From positions 1-36,011 of the forward strand of contig JAPLKJ010000252.1 in NCBI GenBank assembly GCA_026388125.1: a DNA stretch of 36,011 nt, in the 5' to 3' direction. The position numbers and the translations under genes were made by a program. This DNA comes from Elusimicrobiota bacterium. GTDB lineage: Bacteria; Elusimicrobiota; Elusimicrobia; Elusimicrobiales; UBA9959. This document shows positions 7,810-15,822 of this stretch, piece by piece (position 1 is the first letter of the stretch; each line of letters opens with the position of its first letter). The notes under the pieces were generated by a model. That model ran no database searches and was not told where the DNA came from. It was given only the letters and a program-made list of their open reading frames with translations.

Positions 7810-8949
7810 TCAGTTCTGTCCCTTGTTCGCCAGCGCGGCTATTTCTTTCGCGGCACGCAGAATTTCTTTTTCGGTATTGAAGCGGCTCAGGCTTATCCGT
7901 ATGGTGCGCAGGGCCTCGGCGCTGCCGAGGCCGATGGCCAGCAGCGCCGCGCTGGGGGTGGTTTTGCCGGCTGAACAGGCCGAGCCCGCTGAAACGCAGA
8001 TGCCTTTCGCGCTTAAAGCCTGTATCAAAGCTGCCGCGCCGGCTATGCCGGGCAGGGTTACGCTTAAAATGCCGCAAAGCCGCGGGGCCTCGGCGCAATT
8101 AAGCCGCGCGCCCGGCACCGCGCGGGAAAGCTTCGCCCAGAAAAGGTCGCGCAGGGCCTCTACTGTCTCCGCCTGGGCGGCCGTGCCCAGCTCGACCGCC
8201 AGCCCGAAGCCGGCTATACCGGGGCAATTGCGCGTGCCGGGCCTCAGGCCGCGCTCGTGGCCGCCGCCGTCCATAAGGGGCGGCAGGTGTACCCCTTTCC
8301 TTATATATAGCGCGCCGACGCCTTTGGGGCCGTGTATTTTATGGGAATTAATGGTGAGCAGGTCCAGGCTCAGCTCTTTTACGTTCAGTCCGGCGCGGGT
8401 GAAGCTCTGGCAGGCGTCGCTGTGGAACAGCACGCCGCGCGCGCGGCAAAGGGCGCCTATTTCGGCTATGGGCTGCAGGGCGCCGGTCTCGTTGTTGGCG
8501 TGCATTATTGAAACCAGCGCGGTGTTAGGCCGGAGGGCCTTTTTTACCGCCGCGGGGGCTATTACCCCGTTAGCGCCCGGCTTTATCAGCGTAAGTTCCG
8601 CGCCGGTCATTTTCAGCCGCAGCGCGGGATTGATCACGCTGGGATGTTCGATGGCCGAGATAATGATATGGTTTTTCTTTCCGCCGGCCGCCGCCAGGGC
8701 GCCCTGTATGGCTATATTGTTGGCTTCGGTGCCGCCCGAAGTGAAGATCAGCTCGTCCGGCTCCGCTGAAAGCCTGCCGGCTATAATTACGCGGGCGCGC
8801 TCCACCTTTTTAGCCGCGGCCACGCCCATAGCGTGCACCGCCGCGTCATTGCCGTAGCAATCCCGGTCCATGCCGGCCATCAGTTCGATAACCCTGTCGT
8901 CCGGCCGGGTAGTGGCCGCGTTATCAAGATATATGAATTTATCTGGCAT
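7810..8949 (-). CDS. Cysteine desulfurase (NifS/IscS family)
   Basis: The 379-residue PLP enzyme converts cysteine to alanine and a protein-bound persulfide. FIYLDNAATTRP opens the protein, the PLP lysine is in SHKIHGPKGVGALYIRKG, and the catalytic cysteine is in GSACSAGKTTPSAALLAIG. This loop is of the longer IscS/NifS type. The frame is open upstream to 9060, but MPDKFIYLDNAATT at 8949 is the natural start. It heads the five-gene minus-strand run with TusA, PP-loop ATPase, CDF exporter and hemolysin III protein. No IscU or other Fe-S scaffold gene is next to it, so a sulfur-relay role is more likely here than cluster assembly. Confidence 0.93.
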   Translation of the reverse strand: MPDKFIYLDNAATTRPDDRVIELMAGMDRDCYGNDAAVHAMGVAAAKKVERARVIIAGRLSAEPDELIFTSGGTEANNIAIQGALAAAGGKKNHIIISAIEHPSVINPALRLKMTGAELTLIKPGANGVIAPAAVKKALRPNTALVSIMHANNETGALQPIAEIGALCRARGVLFHSDACQSFTRAGLNVKELSLDLLTINSHKIHGPKGVGALYIRKGVHLPPLMDGGGHERGLRPGTRNCPGIAGFGLAVELGTAAQAETVEALRDLFWAKLSRAVPGARLNCAEAPRLCGILSVTLPGIAGAAALIQALSAKGICVSAGSACSAGKTTPSAALLAIGLGSAEALRTIRISLSRFNTEKEILRAAKEIAALANKGQN

Positions 8950-9065
8950 GACTGTATCCGCCGCTCGTCCAGTAGACAGTATATATTTTTGCGGCGCCCT
9001 GATGGAACGGCCTGATGGAACGGCTGTTACCGCCCGCGGAGGTCTTTTGCTATACTTCAATTATC

Positions 9066-11012
9066 ATGGATGTCGCTATCGTCGCGCTTTCCTCCGGGCT
9101 TTTGATCCTTAATGTTTTTTTCTGTCTTTCCGAAATGTTCGTGGATCTCGGGGTGTTCTCGCCGCGGCGGCTGGCGGCCGTTTCGGGGATATTCCTGGCT
9201 TTGGTGCTTTTTATCCTCGCCGCCGGAGCGCGCATACCGCTGCGGGGCGGGTACGATAACGAGCACGATTTCGGCTTCATGGCTGAGAGTTTCTCGTTCA
9301 GCTCGCAGAAAGAGCTGTCGGCGGTGCCGGTAAAGCTGTTCACCGACTCCGCCGGCCGCGGAAAACTGGGCGCCCATACGGTCAGGAACGCCGTACTGCT
9401 GGCGCTGGACGCCGGGCTGGTGGCGGCGGCGCTGATAAGGACCGGCGCGGCCCCGGCCGCGGGCGCTTTCGCGGGGCTGCTGCTGCTTTTTAACTTCCTG
9501 GCCCTGCTCAACGCCAGAACTTTCTCCTCGACGCTGGCCAATGTCTTCTTCCTGCTGTCCGGGGTCTATGCCCTGGCGGCCCTGCTGTTCTCCGAAAAGC
9601 TTTCCTGGAGCAACCTCGCCTGGGCGGGCTGCGCCGCGCTGGGGGTGCTGGGTGCCCGGTTCGAATTCCTGCCCGCGCTGGCGGCGGGTTTTGCCGTTGC
9701 GCTGGTTGCCGGCGGCGCGGCTTTCCGCGGCAGGCTGGCCGCGGCGTGGCGGAGCCGGCCGGCGGCGTCGGCCGTTTCCTGGGGCTTGTTCCTGGCGCTG
9801 GCCGCAGGCTGGACCGGCTGGCTGGTTTCGGCCGTGCACTATAACGGGCCTGCGGCGCGCAAGCTGGTTTCTGCGGCTGAAATAATTTCCAATTTCGTTT
9901 ATCACATAGGGGAAAAGAACGTTTCGGTCTTCTCCGGCCTGCCGCCGGCCCTGGCCGCAGCGGCGGCGCTGCTGCTGTTCCTCCCGGTATTCGTCGGGCG
10001 CAAACCAGCGCCGGGCAGCGGGCGGCACAGGTTCTGGGCGGCCTGGACCTTCATCTGGGCTTTGTGTTTCTCGGCCGTTTATATGAAACTGGACCTGTAT
10101 CCGCTGCATTTTATGCGGCATGACCTGTATTTCTTCCTCCCTTTCGTTTTTGCGGCCGGCGGCGCAGCGGACGCGGTACTGGGCTATTGCCGCGGGGCGG
10201 CCGCGAAATACGCGGTTTTCGCCGGCGCCGCGCTGCTGGCGGTCTATGCCGCGGCCAACCTCCGGGCGGCTTACGCGCTGAACGGGGAATTGCGCACCAA
10301 CGACCGGGAATGGCAGTTTCTCGTTAAAGCGCGCCTGGCGTGGCCTGCGGGCTGCGTGGCCGTCTATCCCTTCGAGAACGTCCGCGCGGCGCTGCTCGAC
10401 AGGTATTTCCCTTCCCCGCGGCCCGGCGCCGGCGAAGAGCAATGCGTAATGGCGTACAGATCCCCGTCAACCCAGGTCCTGCGGAAAGCCGTGCCCCCGC
10501 GCGCGGCCGCGGCCGGCAGGACGTCCGAGGAAACCTGGCCCGCCGGGATTGCCGCAGGCACTTTCATGGAGGAAAAATTCCCCCACGCTTTCTATACTAT
10601 CTGGCACAGCGGGCGGGCAGGCGATGCGGATGAGCTCATGGACCCGGTGCCGGTAACCGCCGGTTTTTACAGGCTTACCCGGAACAGCGCTAAAAACGTG
10701 CTCGCCGGTATCTTCCGGGCGGAACAGGTGCACGAAGTGCTGCTGAAAGGGCTTAAATTACAGGAAAAAGGGGACATCCCCGGGGCTCTTGAGACGTTTT
10801 CCGGGGGAATAGACCGTGGGTTGTGCGATGCGGTGCTGTATAACGCCAGGGGAGTAGCGCTGGTGCAGAAAGGGGATATCGGCGCGGCGGTATGCAGCCT
10901 GAACATGGCGCTGCAGGCCGATTCCGGTTTCTTGCAAGCGCGTTCTACCCTGGGTTATATAAAGAAGAAATACGGAAGCGTTCCCTGCCCGGGGAAAGCA
11001 TCGGGTCGCTGA
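9066..11012 (+). CDS. Large membrane protein with C-terminal TPR-like repeats
   Basis: The 648-residue protein has about ten or more hydrophobic segments up to residue 440, a soluble stretch, and two TPR-like units near the end (LKLQEKGDIPGALETFSGGI, ARGVALVQKGDIGAAVCSLNMAL). The overall plan recalls GT-C glycosyltransferases with TPR tails, such as the gene at 636-2522, but I see no clear catalytic motif. The acidic GGYDNEHDF in the first external loop is a candidate. The frame extends to 9015; I chose the ATG at 9066 because the protein then begins with a membrane segment. A TATACT box at 9051-9056 lies nine bases before the ATG, with no ribosome site between. Confidence 0.65.
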   Translation: MDVAIVALSSGLLILNVFFCLSEMFVDLGVFSPRRLAAVSGIFLALVLFILAAGARIPLRGGYDNEHDFGFMAESFSFSSQKELSAVPVKLFTDSAGRGKLGAHTVRNAVLLALDAGLVAAALIRTGAAPAAGAFAGLLLLFNFLALLNARTFSSTLANVFFLLSGVYALAALLFSEKLSWSNLAWAGCAALGVLGARFEFLPALAAGFAVALVAGGAAFRGRLAAAWRSRPAASAVSWGLFLALAAGWTGWLVSAVHYNGPAARKLVSAAEIISNFVYHIGEKNVSVFSGLPPALAAAAALLLFLPVFVGRKPAPGSGRHRFWAAWTFIWALCFSAVYMKLDLYPLHFMRHDLYFFLPFVFAAGGAADAVLGYCRGAAAKYAVFAGAALLAVYAAANLRAAYALNGELRTNDREWQFLVKARLAWPAGCVAVYPFENVRAALLDRYFPSPRPGAGEEQCVMAYRSPSTQVLRKAVPPRAAAAGRTSEETWPAGIAAGTFMEEKFPHAFYTIWHSGRAGDADELMDPVPVTAGFYRLTRNSAKNVLAGIFRAEQVHEVLLKGLKLQEKGDIPGALETFSGGIDRGLCDAVLYNARGVALVQKGDIGAAVCSLNMALQADSGFLQARSTLGYIKKKYGSVPCPGKASGR

Positions 11013-11052
11013 TTTTTTATATCATATGTAGCCGGCCTGTTCGCGGCCAGTT

Positions 11053-11739
11053 ATGCCTATTAAACGTATTCTGTCGCTTTTTTTCTTCGCTGCCCTGTGC
11101 GGCTGCTCCGTTAATGAGGCCTCTTTGCGCCGCGGGAAGGACGTTTACCCCGACCTGGCGGCTTTGCGGGCGGCTAACGTGGCGGGGCGGGATTACTCCG
11201 CAGAAGCTTACGACCGCGCGGCCCCGGTAACTGTTTTCGCCATACACGGCGGCGACATAGAGTTCGGCACCGCCCGCCTGGCCAGGCGCCTGGCCGACAA
11301 AGACCTGAACCTTTATATCTTCAACGGCTGGCTGGGCCGCGAAAGCGGCCGGCTGCACGTGACCGCGGCCCATTTCGACGACCCCGCCGCGGTGAGGCTG
11401 GCCACCTCCAGCGTGCTGGGTATCTCCCTGCACGCCCAGGCGGACCGCGGCAGCTATGTCTGCGTGGGCGGGAAGAACGAGGACGCGGCCCGGCTAGTGA
11501 GCATGCGGCTGGAAGCGGCTGGTTTCGCCGCGGAAACGCCCTGCCTGCGCCTGCGGGGTTCCTCGGATAATAATATAGTGAATCGTTCCTCGGCCGGAGG
11601 CGTGCAGCTTGAAATAACGCTGCGGCTGCTGCATAGCCTGGATAAAAGCCCGGAGGACTCCGCAAGATTCACCAACGCTTTGCGCTTCGCGATGTTCGAA
11701 TCACTGCAGAAAATACAACAGGGGAGTATGACCAAATGA
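11053..11739 (+). CDS. Poly-gamma-glutamate hydrolase-like lipoprotein
   Basis: The 228-residue product starts with a hydrophobic signal ending in ALCGCS, a near-lipobox with Cys18 as the likely lipidation site. The rest follows the poly-gamma-glutamate hydrolase family (PF05908-like): VFAIHGGDIEFGT, LHVTAAHFDDP, GISLHA and NNIVNRSSAGGVQLEIT hold the conserved His, Glu and Asp/Asn residues of a zinc carboxypeptidase-like fold. It may cut gamma-glutamyl chains or peptidoglycan-like bonds outside the cell; the substrate is inferred from family only. The stop overlaps the carbamate kinase start (ATGA), so the two are translated as a pair. Confidence 0.72.
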   Translation: MPIKRILSLFFFAALCGCSVNEASLRRGKDVYPDLAALRAANVAGRDYSAEAYDRAAPVTVFAIHGGDIEFGTARLARRLADKDLNLYIFNGWLGRESGRLHVTAAHFDDPAAVRLATSSVLGISLHAQADRGSYVCVGGKNEDAARLVSMRLEAAGFAAETPCLRLRGSSDNNIVNRSSAGGVQLEITLRLLHSLDKSPEDSARFTNALRFAMFESLQKIQQGSMTK

Positions 11740-12836
11740 AAAAAATAAGGATTTTCGCTTTCGGCGGCAACGAAGTTGCCCCGGTGGGGCTTAAAGACAA
11801 GGACGGCAAGGCCATCAACCCCGACATCGCCATGCAGTGGCAGCGCACCGCCGACACCGGCAAACTGGTGGCCGATATTTTCGAAAAGCACCCCGAGGAT
11901 AAGTACGTGATGACGCACGGCAACGGCCCGCAGGTGGGCAATATCCTGATGCGCGCCGAGATGTGCCGCCCTACCCTGTTCCCGCTGTCGCTGGACGTCT
12001 GCGTGGCCGACACGCAGGGCGCCATGTCCTACATGCTGGCCCAGCTCAACAACGAGCTGAACATCCGCGGCATAGACAATATAGTGGCCGGCATTGTTAC
12101 GCAGGTGGTGGTGGACCGTGACGACCCCGATTTCAAAAGCCCCTCCAAGTACATCGGCCCTTCCTATAACAAGGAAGAATCCCTTCAGCGCATAAAAGAC
12201 GGCTGGGCCATGAAAATGTACAAGAAGGACGAGAAAGGCAACGAGATCTGGCGCCGCGTGGTGCCGTCCCCGGTGCCCACCGACATCGTGGAAATAGACG
12301 CCATAGAGGCCATGCTGGATAAAGGCATAGTGCCCATAACCGTGGGCGGCGGCGGCATCCCGGTGCGCGAAGTTACGCCCGAAATAAAGGACGGGCAGGA
12401 GATCTATACCACCAACTACGGAGTGAAGTTCACCAAGCCGGCCAAGGGCGAGAAACCCCTTAAGATGTACACCGGCGTGGAAGCCGTGATAGACAAGGAC
12501 CTGGCCAGCGCCCTGCTGGGCTGCATGCTGATGAAGCGCGCTAAAGCCCGCGGCGAGGAAGTGGAAGTAAGCCTGACCATCTTCACCGGCGAGGACGGAG
12601 CCAAGCTGAATTACCAGAAGCCCGACGAGAAAAGCCTGCGCGTGATAAAGGTGTCCGAGCTGGAAGCCATCTACAACCAGAAGCCTCCGCCTTTCCCGGC
12701 CGGCTCCATGGGGCCTAAAATAAAGGCCGTAATAGAGTTCGTGAAGGGCGGCGGCAGCGTGGCTTATATTTCCAAGACCGAGCTGTTCGAGGAAACGCTC
12801 TCCGGCAAAGCCGGCACCACGGTTATCCCGGGATAA
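11736..12836 (+). CDS. arcC: Carbamate kinase
   Basis: The enzyme makes ATP from carbamoyl phosphate and ADP, the energy step of arginine, citrulline or purine fermentation. Signatures are THGNGPQVGN (60-69), VVPSPVPTDIVE (175-186), VGGGGIPV (203-210) and GVEAVIDKDLASALL (247-261). At 366 residues it is longer than the usual 310 or so. Most of the excess lies in an insertion at about 213-245, between GGGGIPV and GVEAVIDKD. The start overlaps the stop of the PGA-hydrolase-like gene. Together with the catabolic-type OTC at 2759 it gives two of three steps of the arginine deiminase pathway. Confidence 0.93.
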   Translation: MKKIRIFAFGGNEVAPVGLKDKDGKAINPDIAMQWQRTADTGKLVADIFEKHPEDKYVMTHGNGPQVGNILMRAEMCRPTLFPLSLDVCVADTQGAMSYMLAQLNNELNIRGIDNIVAGIVTQVVVDRDDPDFKSPSKYIGPSYNKEESLQRIKDGWAMKMYKKDEKGNEIWRRVVPSPVPTDIVEIDAIEAMLDKGIVPITVGGGGIPVREVTPEIKDGQEIYTTNYGVKFTKPAKGEKPLKMYTGVEAVIDKDLASALLGCMLMKRAKARGEEVEVSLTIFTGEDGAKLNYQKPDEKSLRVIKVSELEAIYNQKPPPFPAGSMGPKIKAVIEFVKGGGSVAYISKTELFEETLSGKAGTTVIPG

Positions 12837-12844
12837 GATCCCGG

Positions 12845-12904
12845 AGCCGGAAGCCGAGGGTCGGGAGTCTATTAGAAAGAACTCCGTAACCCCGGCCCCC
12901 GGCT
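12845..12904. repeat. Nested imperfect inverted repeat between arcC and thrC
   Basis: The outer arms 12845-12860 and 12890-12904 pair at 12 of 15 positions on the plus strand, with three A-C mismatches. On the minus strand the same positions become G-U wobbles, so all 15 can pair. An inner stem joins GGAGT (12864-12868) and ACTCC (12881-12885). There is no T-run, so it is not an ordinary terminator. A run of nine C follows at 12909-12917, 19 bases before the threonine synthase ATG. Confidence 0.5.
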
Positions 12905-12936
12905 TTCACCCCCCCCCGATCCTTGTTTTCTAAACT

Positions 12937-14175
12937 ATGAAAAAAATTAAAACTTTACAATGCATCCGCTGCGGCAAGGACCATAAATTCCCGGAAACCA
13001 TGTACAATTGCGACGCCTGCGGCGGCAACCTGCAGGTGCTTTACGATTATAACCTTATAAAGAAGCGGCTGAATTACGACGTCCTGAAAGATAACCCCGA
13101 GCGCAGCATCTGGCGCTACCTGGACATCCTGCCTGTGACCAGCATCAAGAACATCCCGCCCGTGCAGGTGGGCTGGACGCCGCTGTACCGCGCCGAAAAG
13201 CTCGGGGCCGAGTGCGGCGTGCCTAACCTTTATATAAAGGACGACGGCCGCAACCCCAGCGCCTCTTTTAAAGACCGGGCCAGCGCCGTGGTTACCGCCC
13301 GCGCGCTGGAGCTGAAAGAGAAGGTTATTACTACCGCCTCCACCGGCAACGCCGCTTCCTCCCTGGCCTGCCTCACCGCCTGCCTGGACATGAAGACCGT
13401 GATCTTCGTGCCGGAGACGGCGCCGGCGGCCAAAGTGGCGCAGCTGCTGGTTTTCGGTGCCATCGTGATAATGGTGAAAGGTACCTACGACGACGCTTTC
13501 GACCTCTGCCTGAAAGCTTCGCAGGAATACGGCTGGTACAACCGCAGCACCGGCATTAACCCGCTGACGCGCGAGGGCAAGAAAACCTGCTCGTTCGAGA
13601 TCTGCGAACAGCTTAACTGGGAAACCCCCGACAAGGTCTTCGTGTCCGTGGGCGACGGCAACATCATAAGCGGCATCTGGAAAGGCTTCGTGGAATTCCA
13701 CCGCCTGGGCATTATCGAGCGCCTGCCGCAGCTGGTGGCGGTGCAGGCCGAGCATTCCGACGCTGTTAAAAGGGCTTTCGAAAGCGGGGGGGAAATACAG
13801 CCCGTCTCGGGCAAGACCATAGCCGACAGTATTTCCGTGAGCGTGCCGCGCGACGGCCTGGCCGCGGTGATGGCCATAAAGGATTCCGGCGGCTTCGCGG
13901 TGAGCGTGACCGACGCGGAGATCCTGGACGCCATCCCGCGCATCGCCAGGGGCTCCAACGTCTTCGCCGAACCCGCCGCCGCCGCCACCTATGCCGGCCT
14001 GCTGAAAGCCGTAAAAGAAGGCAAGGTGAAGAGCAGCGAATCCGTGGTGCTGCTTATCAGCGGCAACGGCCTCAAAGACATACAGAGCGCCATGAAGTCC
14101 GTGGGCAAGCCTTACGTTATAAGCCCGGATATCAACGAGCTGAGGAAGCTTATTTCCGACAATAAACTGGTGTAA
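12937..14175 (+). CDS. thrC: Threonine synthase
   Basis: The 412-residue PLP enzyme converts O-phosphohomoserine to threonine. An N-terminal zinc knuckle (Cys9, Cys12, Cys25, Cys28) precedes the catalytic domain. The PLP lysine is Lys112 in NPSASFKDRA, and the phosphate/cofactor loop is TTASTGNAASSLA. GKKTCSFEICEQL and SVGDGNIISGIWKGF also fit the zinc-knuckle threonine synthase group. Another beta-family lyase is possible because no other threonine genes are nearby. The ATG is preceded by TAAACT with no ribosome site, so the gene may be read through from arcC. A bidirectional terminator follows. Confidence 0.85.
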   Translation: MKKIKTLQCIRCGKDHKFPETMYNCDACGGNLQVLYDYNLIKKRLNYDVLKDNPERSIWRYLDILPVTSIKNIPPVQVGWTPLYRAEKLGAECGVPNLYIKDDGRNPSASFKDRASAVVTARALELKEKVITTASTGNAASSLACLTACLDMKTVIFVPETAPAAKVAQLLVFGAIVIMVKGTYDDAFDLCLKASQEYGWYNRSTGINPLTREGKKTCSFEICEQLNWETPDKVFVSVGDGNIISGIWKGFVEFHRLGIIERLPQLVAVQAEHSDAVKRAFESGGEIQPVSGKTIADSISVSVPRDGLAAVMAIKDSGGFAVSVTDAEILDAIPRIARGSNVFAEPAAAATYAGLLKAVKEGKVKSSESVVLLISGNGLKDIQSAMKSVGKPYVISPDINELRKLISDNKLV

Positions 14176-14191
14176 CGGCCGGTGTTTAAAT

Positions 14192-14230
14192 AAAAAGATC
14201 CCCGCCGTGAATAACTGCGGGGATCTTTTT
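14192..14230. terminator. Bidirectional rho-independent terminator (thrC / histidine kinase)
   Basis: A perfect 14-bp stem joins 14192-14205 (AAAAAGATCCCCGC) and 14217-14230 (GCGGGGATCTTTTT) around an 11-base loop. T-runs lie on both strands, and the site sits between two convergent genes, so it can end both transcripts. Confidence 0.95.
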
Positions 14231-14245
14231 TTGCGCCGGCGGGGC

Positions 14246-15814
14246 TTATTTAGGCAGCACCAGCGTGAACGCGGAGCCCTTCTGCAGCTGTGATTTGGCG
14301 AAAGCCCGGCCGCCGTGCAGCTCGGCCACTTTCCTTACCAGCGCCAGGCCCAGGCCCCAGCCCGCCACCTGGCCGGTGAAAGAATCCTCCACCTGGTAGA
14401 ACCTCTGGAAAATATTCTCCAGCTCTTCGCCGGGGATGCCGGGGCCGTTGTCGCCCACGGAAATAAAAACGCTGTTTTCGCTCAACTGCGCGGAAAGTAT
14501 CACCAGCCGGTTCTCGCCGGTGTTGAACCTTATGGCGTTATCCACCAGGGCTTTTACAGCGGCGGCGAGCAGTTTGCGGTCGGCCTTCAGAGGCACGGGC
14601 GCGGGGGGCGCCGCCACTTTTACCGTAAGCTTGGCGTCCGCGCCGGAGCGTTCCCGTACGTCGGCGGCCACCTCTTCCAGGAACTGCGTGGCCTCGAAGC
14701 TTATCCTGTCCAGCGCGGCCGGCTCCATGCTGTCTATTGTCACATAATCCAGCAGGCCCTCCACCAGATCGTTGAGCTTCTGGCCTTGGCCGAAAATGGT
14801 CTCGGAGGATTTTTTTATCATCTCCGGGAGATTTTTCGACTGGGCCTCCTCTTTAAGTATCTGCGCGTAGCCGTTTATGCAGGCCAGCGGGGTCTTGAAC
14901 TTATGGGAGATCAGCGACAGGAAATTGCGCGCCATGCGCTCTTCCAGGCGCTGGGCGGTCACGTCCGAAAGTATCCAGAGCCGGCCTTCCACTTTCGCGT
15001 TGCCGTCCTTGTCCTCGCCGAAAAGCTTGATGGCCGTGCCGCTGAGATAGAACCTTTTGGGTTTTTCCCGGTAAAGCTCGAAGCTGAAGGCCACCTCTTC
15101 GGTGGCCATGGCCGCGTCTATGCCAGGCTTTATCGAAAAATCCGGGAATGCCGCCTTCACGTTGGTGAACTTGTATTTATCGTATTCCAGGTAGGTCTTG
15201 GCCGAATCGTTGAGTATTATTATCTCGCCGTCCACGTCCGTCAGGATGGCGCCTTCCTTGACGCGTTTGAAGACTATCTCCATCTTGCGCTTCTCTTCCT
15301 TGACCGAGGAGAAAAGGCGCGAGTTCTCTATGGCGATGGCGGCCTGGGAGGCGAACGCCTCGAAATTATTCTTGTCGGTCTCCGAAAAATCCCCGTCCAC
15401 CTTGTTGATGGCCTGCACCACGCCTATCACGTGGCCTTTGATTATCATCGGGCAGGTAAGCAGCGAGCGCGTGGTGTATCCGCTCTTGGAGTCGGCTTTC
15501 TTGGAGTGGCGCGGGTCGGCGGCCACGTCGTTGATGATGGTGGAGTGGCCCTCCTTGGCGCAGGTGCCGGCCACGCCCTCGCCCAGCTTGAAGCGCATCT
15601 GCTGCACGTCCTCGGGCAGGCCCAGCGCCACGTCGAAATACAGCTCCTGCGCTTTGTCGTCCAGCAGGTAAAGCGAGGCGCGCTCCGCCCCCACTACGCG
15701 CGAGGCCAGGCGCATGATGGTGGTGAGCAGCTCCGAGATGTCCAGTTTTGAGGAAAGCAGGCGGGAGACCATCACCAGCATCTCGAGGCTTTCCTGCGAC
15801 TGCATTATCATCAT
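14246..15814 (-). CDS. Sensor histidine kinase (GAF-PAS-HisKA-HATPase)
   Basis: The 522-residue protein has no membrane segment, so it is a soluble sensor. A GAF domain spans about 20-165 (GEGVAGTCAKEG, TRSLLTCPMIIKGHVIGVVQAINK) and a PAS domain about 175-290. The dimerisation/phosphoacceptor region carries His304 in SLISHKFKTPLACINGYAQIL. The ATPase domain has VDNAIRFN, GDNGPGIPGEE and GWGLGLALVRKVAELHGG. All catalytic boxes look intact. No response regulator gene is adjacent, so it is an orphan kinase here. It begins eight bases after the stop of the barrel-protein gene, likely the same transcript. The start has AAGGGTGA just upstream. Confidence 0.92.
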   Translation of the reverse strand: MMIMQSQESLEMLVMVSRLLSSKLDISELLTTIMRLASRVVGAERASLYLLDDKAQELYFDVALGLPEDVQQMRFKLGEGVAGTCAKEGHSTIINDVAADPRHSKKADSKSGYTTRSLLTCPMIIKGHVIGVVQAINKVDGDFSETDKNNFEAFASQAAIAIENSRLFSSVKEEKRKMEIVFKRVKEGAILTDVDGEIIILNDSAKTYLEYDKYKFTNVKAAFPDFSIKPGIDAAMATEEVAFSFELYREKPKRFYLSGTAIKLFGEDKDGNAKVEGRLWILSDVTAQRLEERMARNFLSLISHKFKTPLACINGYAQILKEEAQSKNLPEMIKKSSETIFGQGQKLNDLVEGLLDYVTIDSMEPAALDRISFEATQFLEEVAADVRERSGADAKLTVKVAAPPAPVPLKADRKLLAAAVKALVDNAIRFNTGENRLVILSAQLSENSVFISVGDNGPGIPGEELENIFQRFYQVEDSFTGQVAGWGLGLALVRKVAELHGGRAFAKSQLQKGSAFTLVLPK

Positions 15815-15822
15815 TTCACCCT

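Noticed and set aside
9057-10442. 461-codon minus-strand frame
   Set aside because: It is antisense to the membrane/TPR gene and very Arg/Gln-rich, with no start signal.
14315-15751. 478-codon plus-strand frame
   Set aside because: It is fully antisense to the histidine kinase, whose domains are all intact, and has no recognisable motif.
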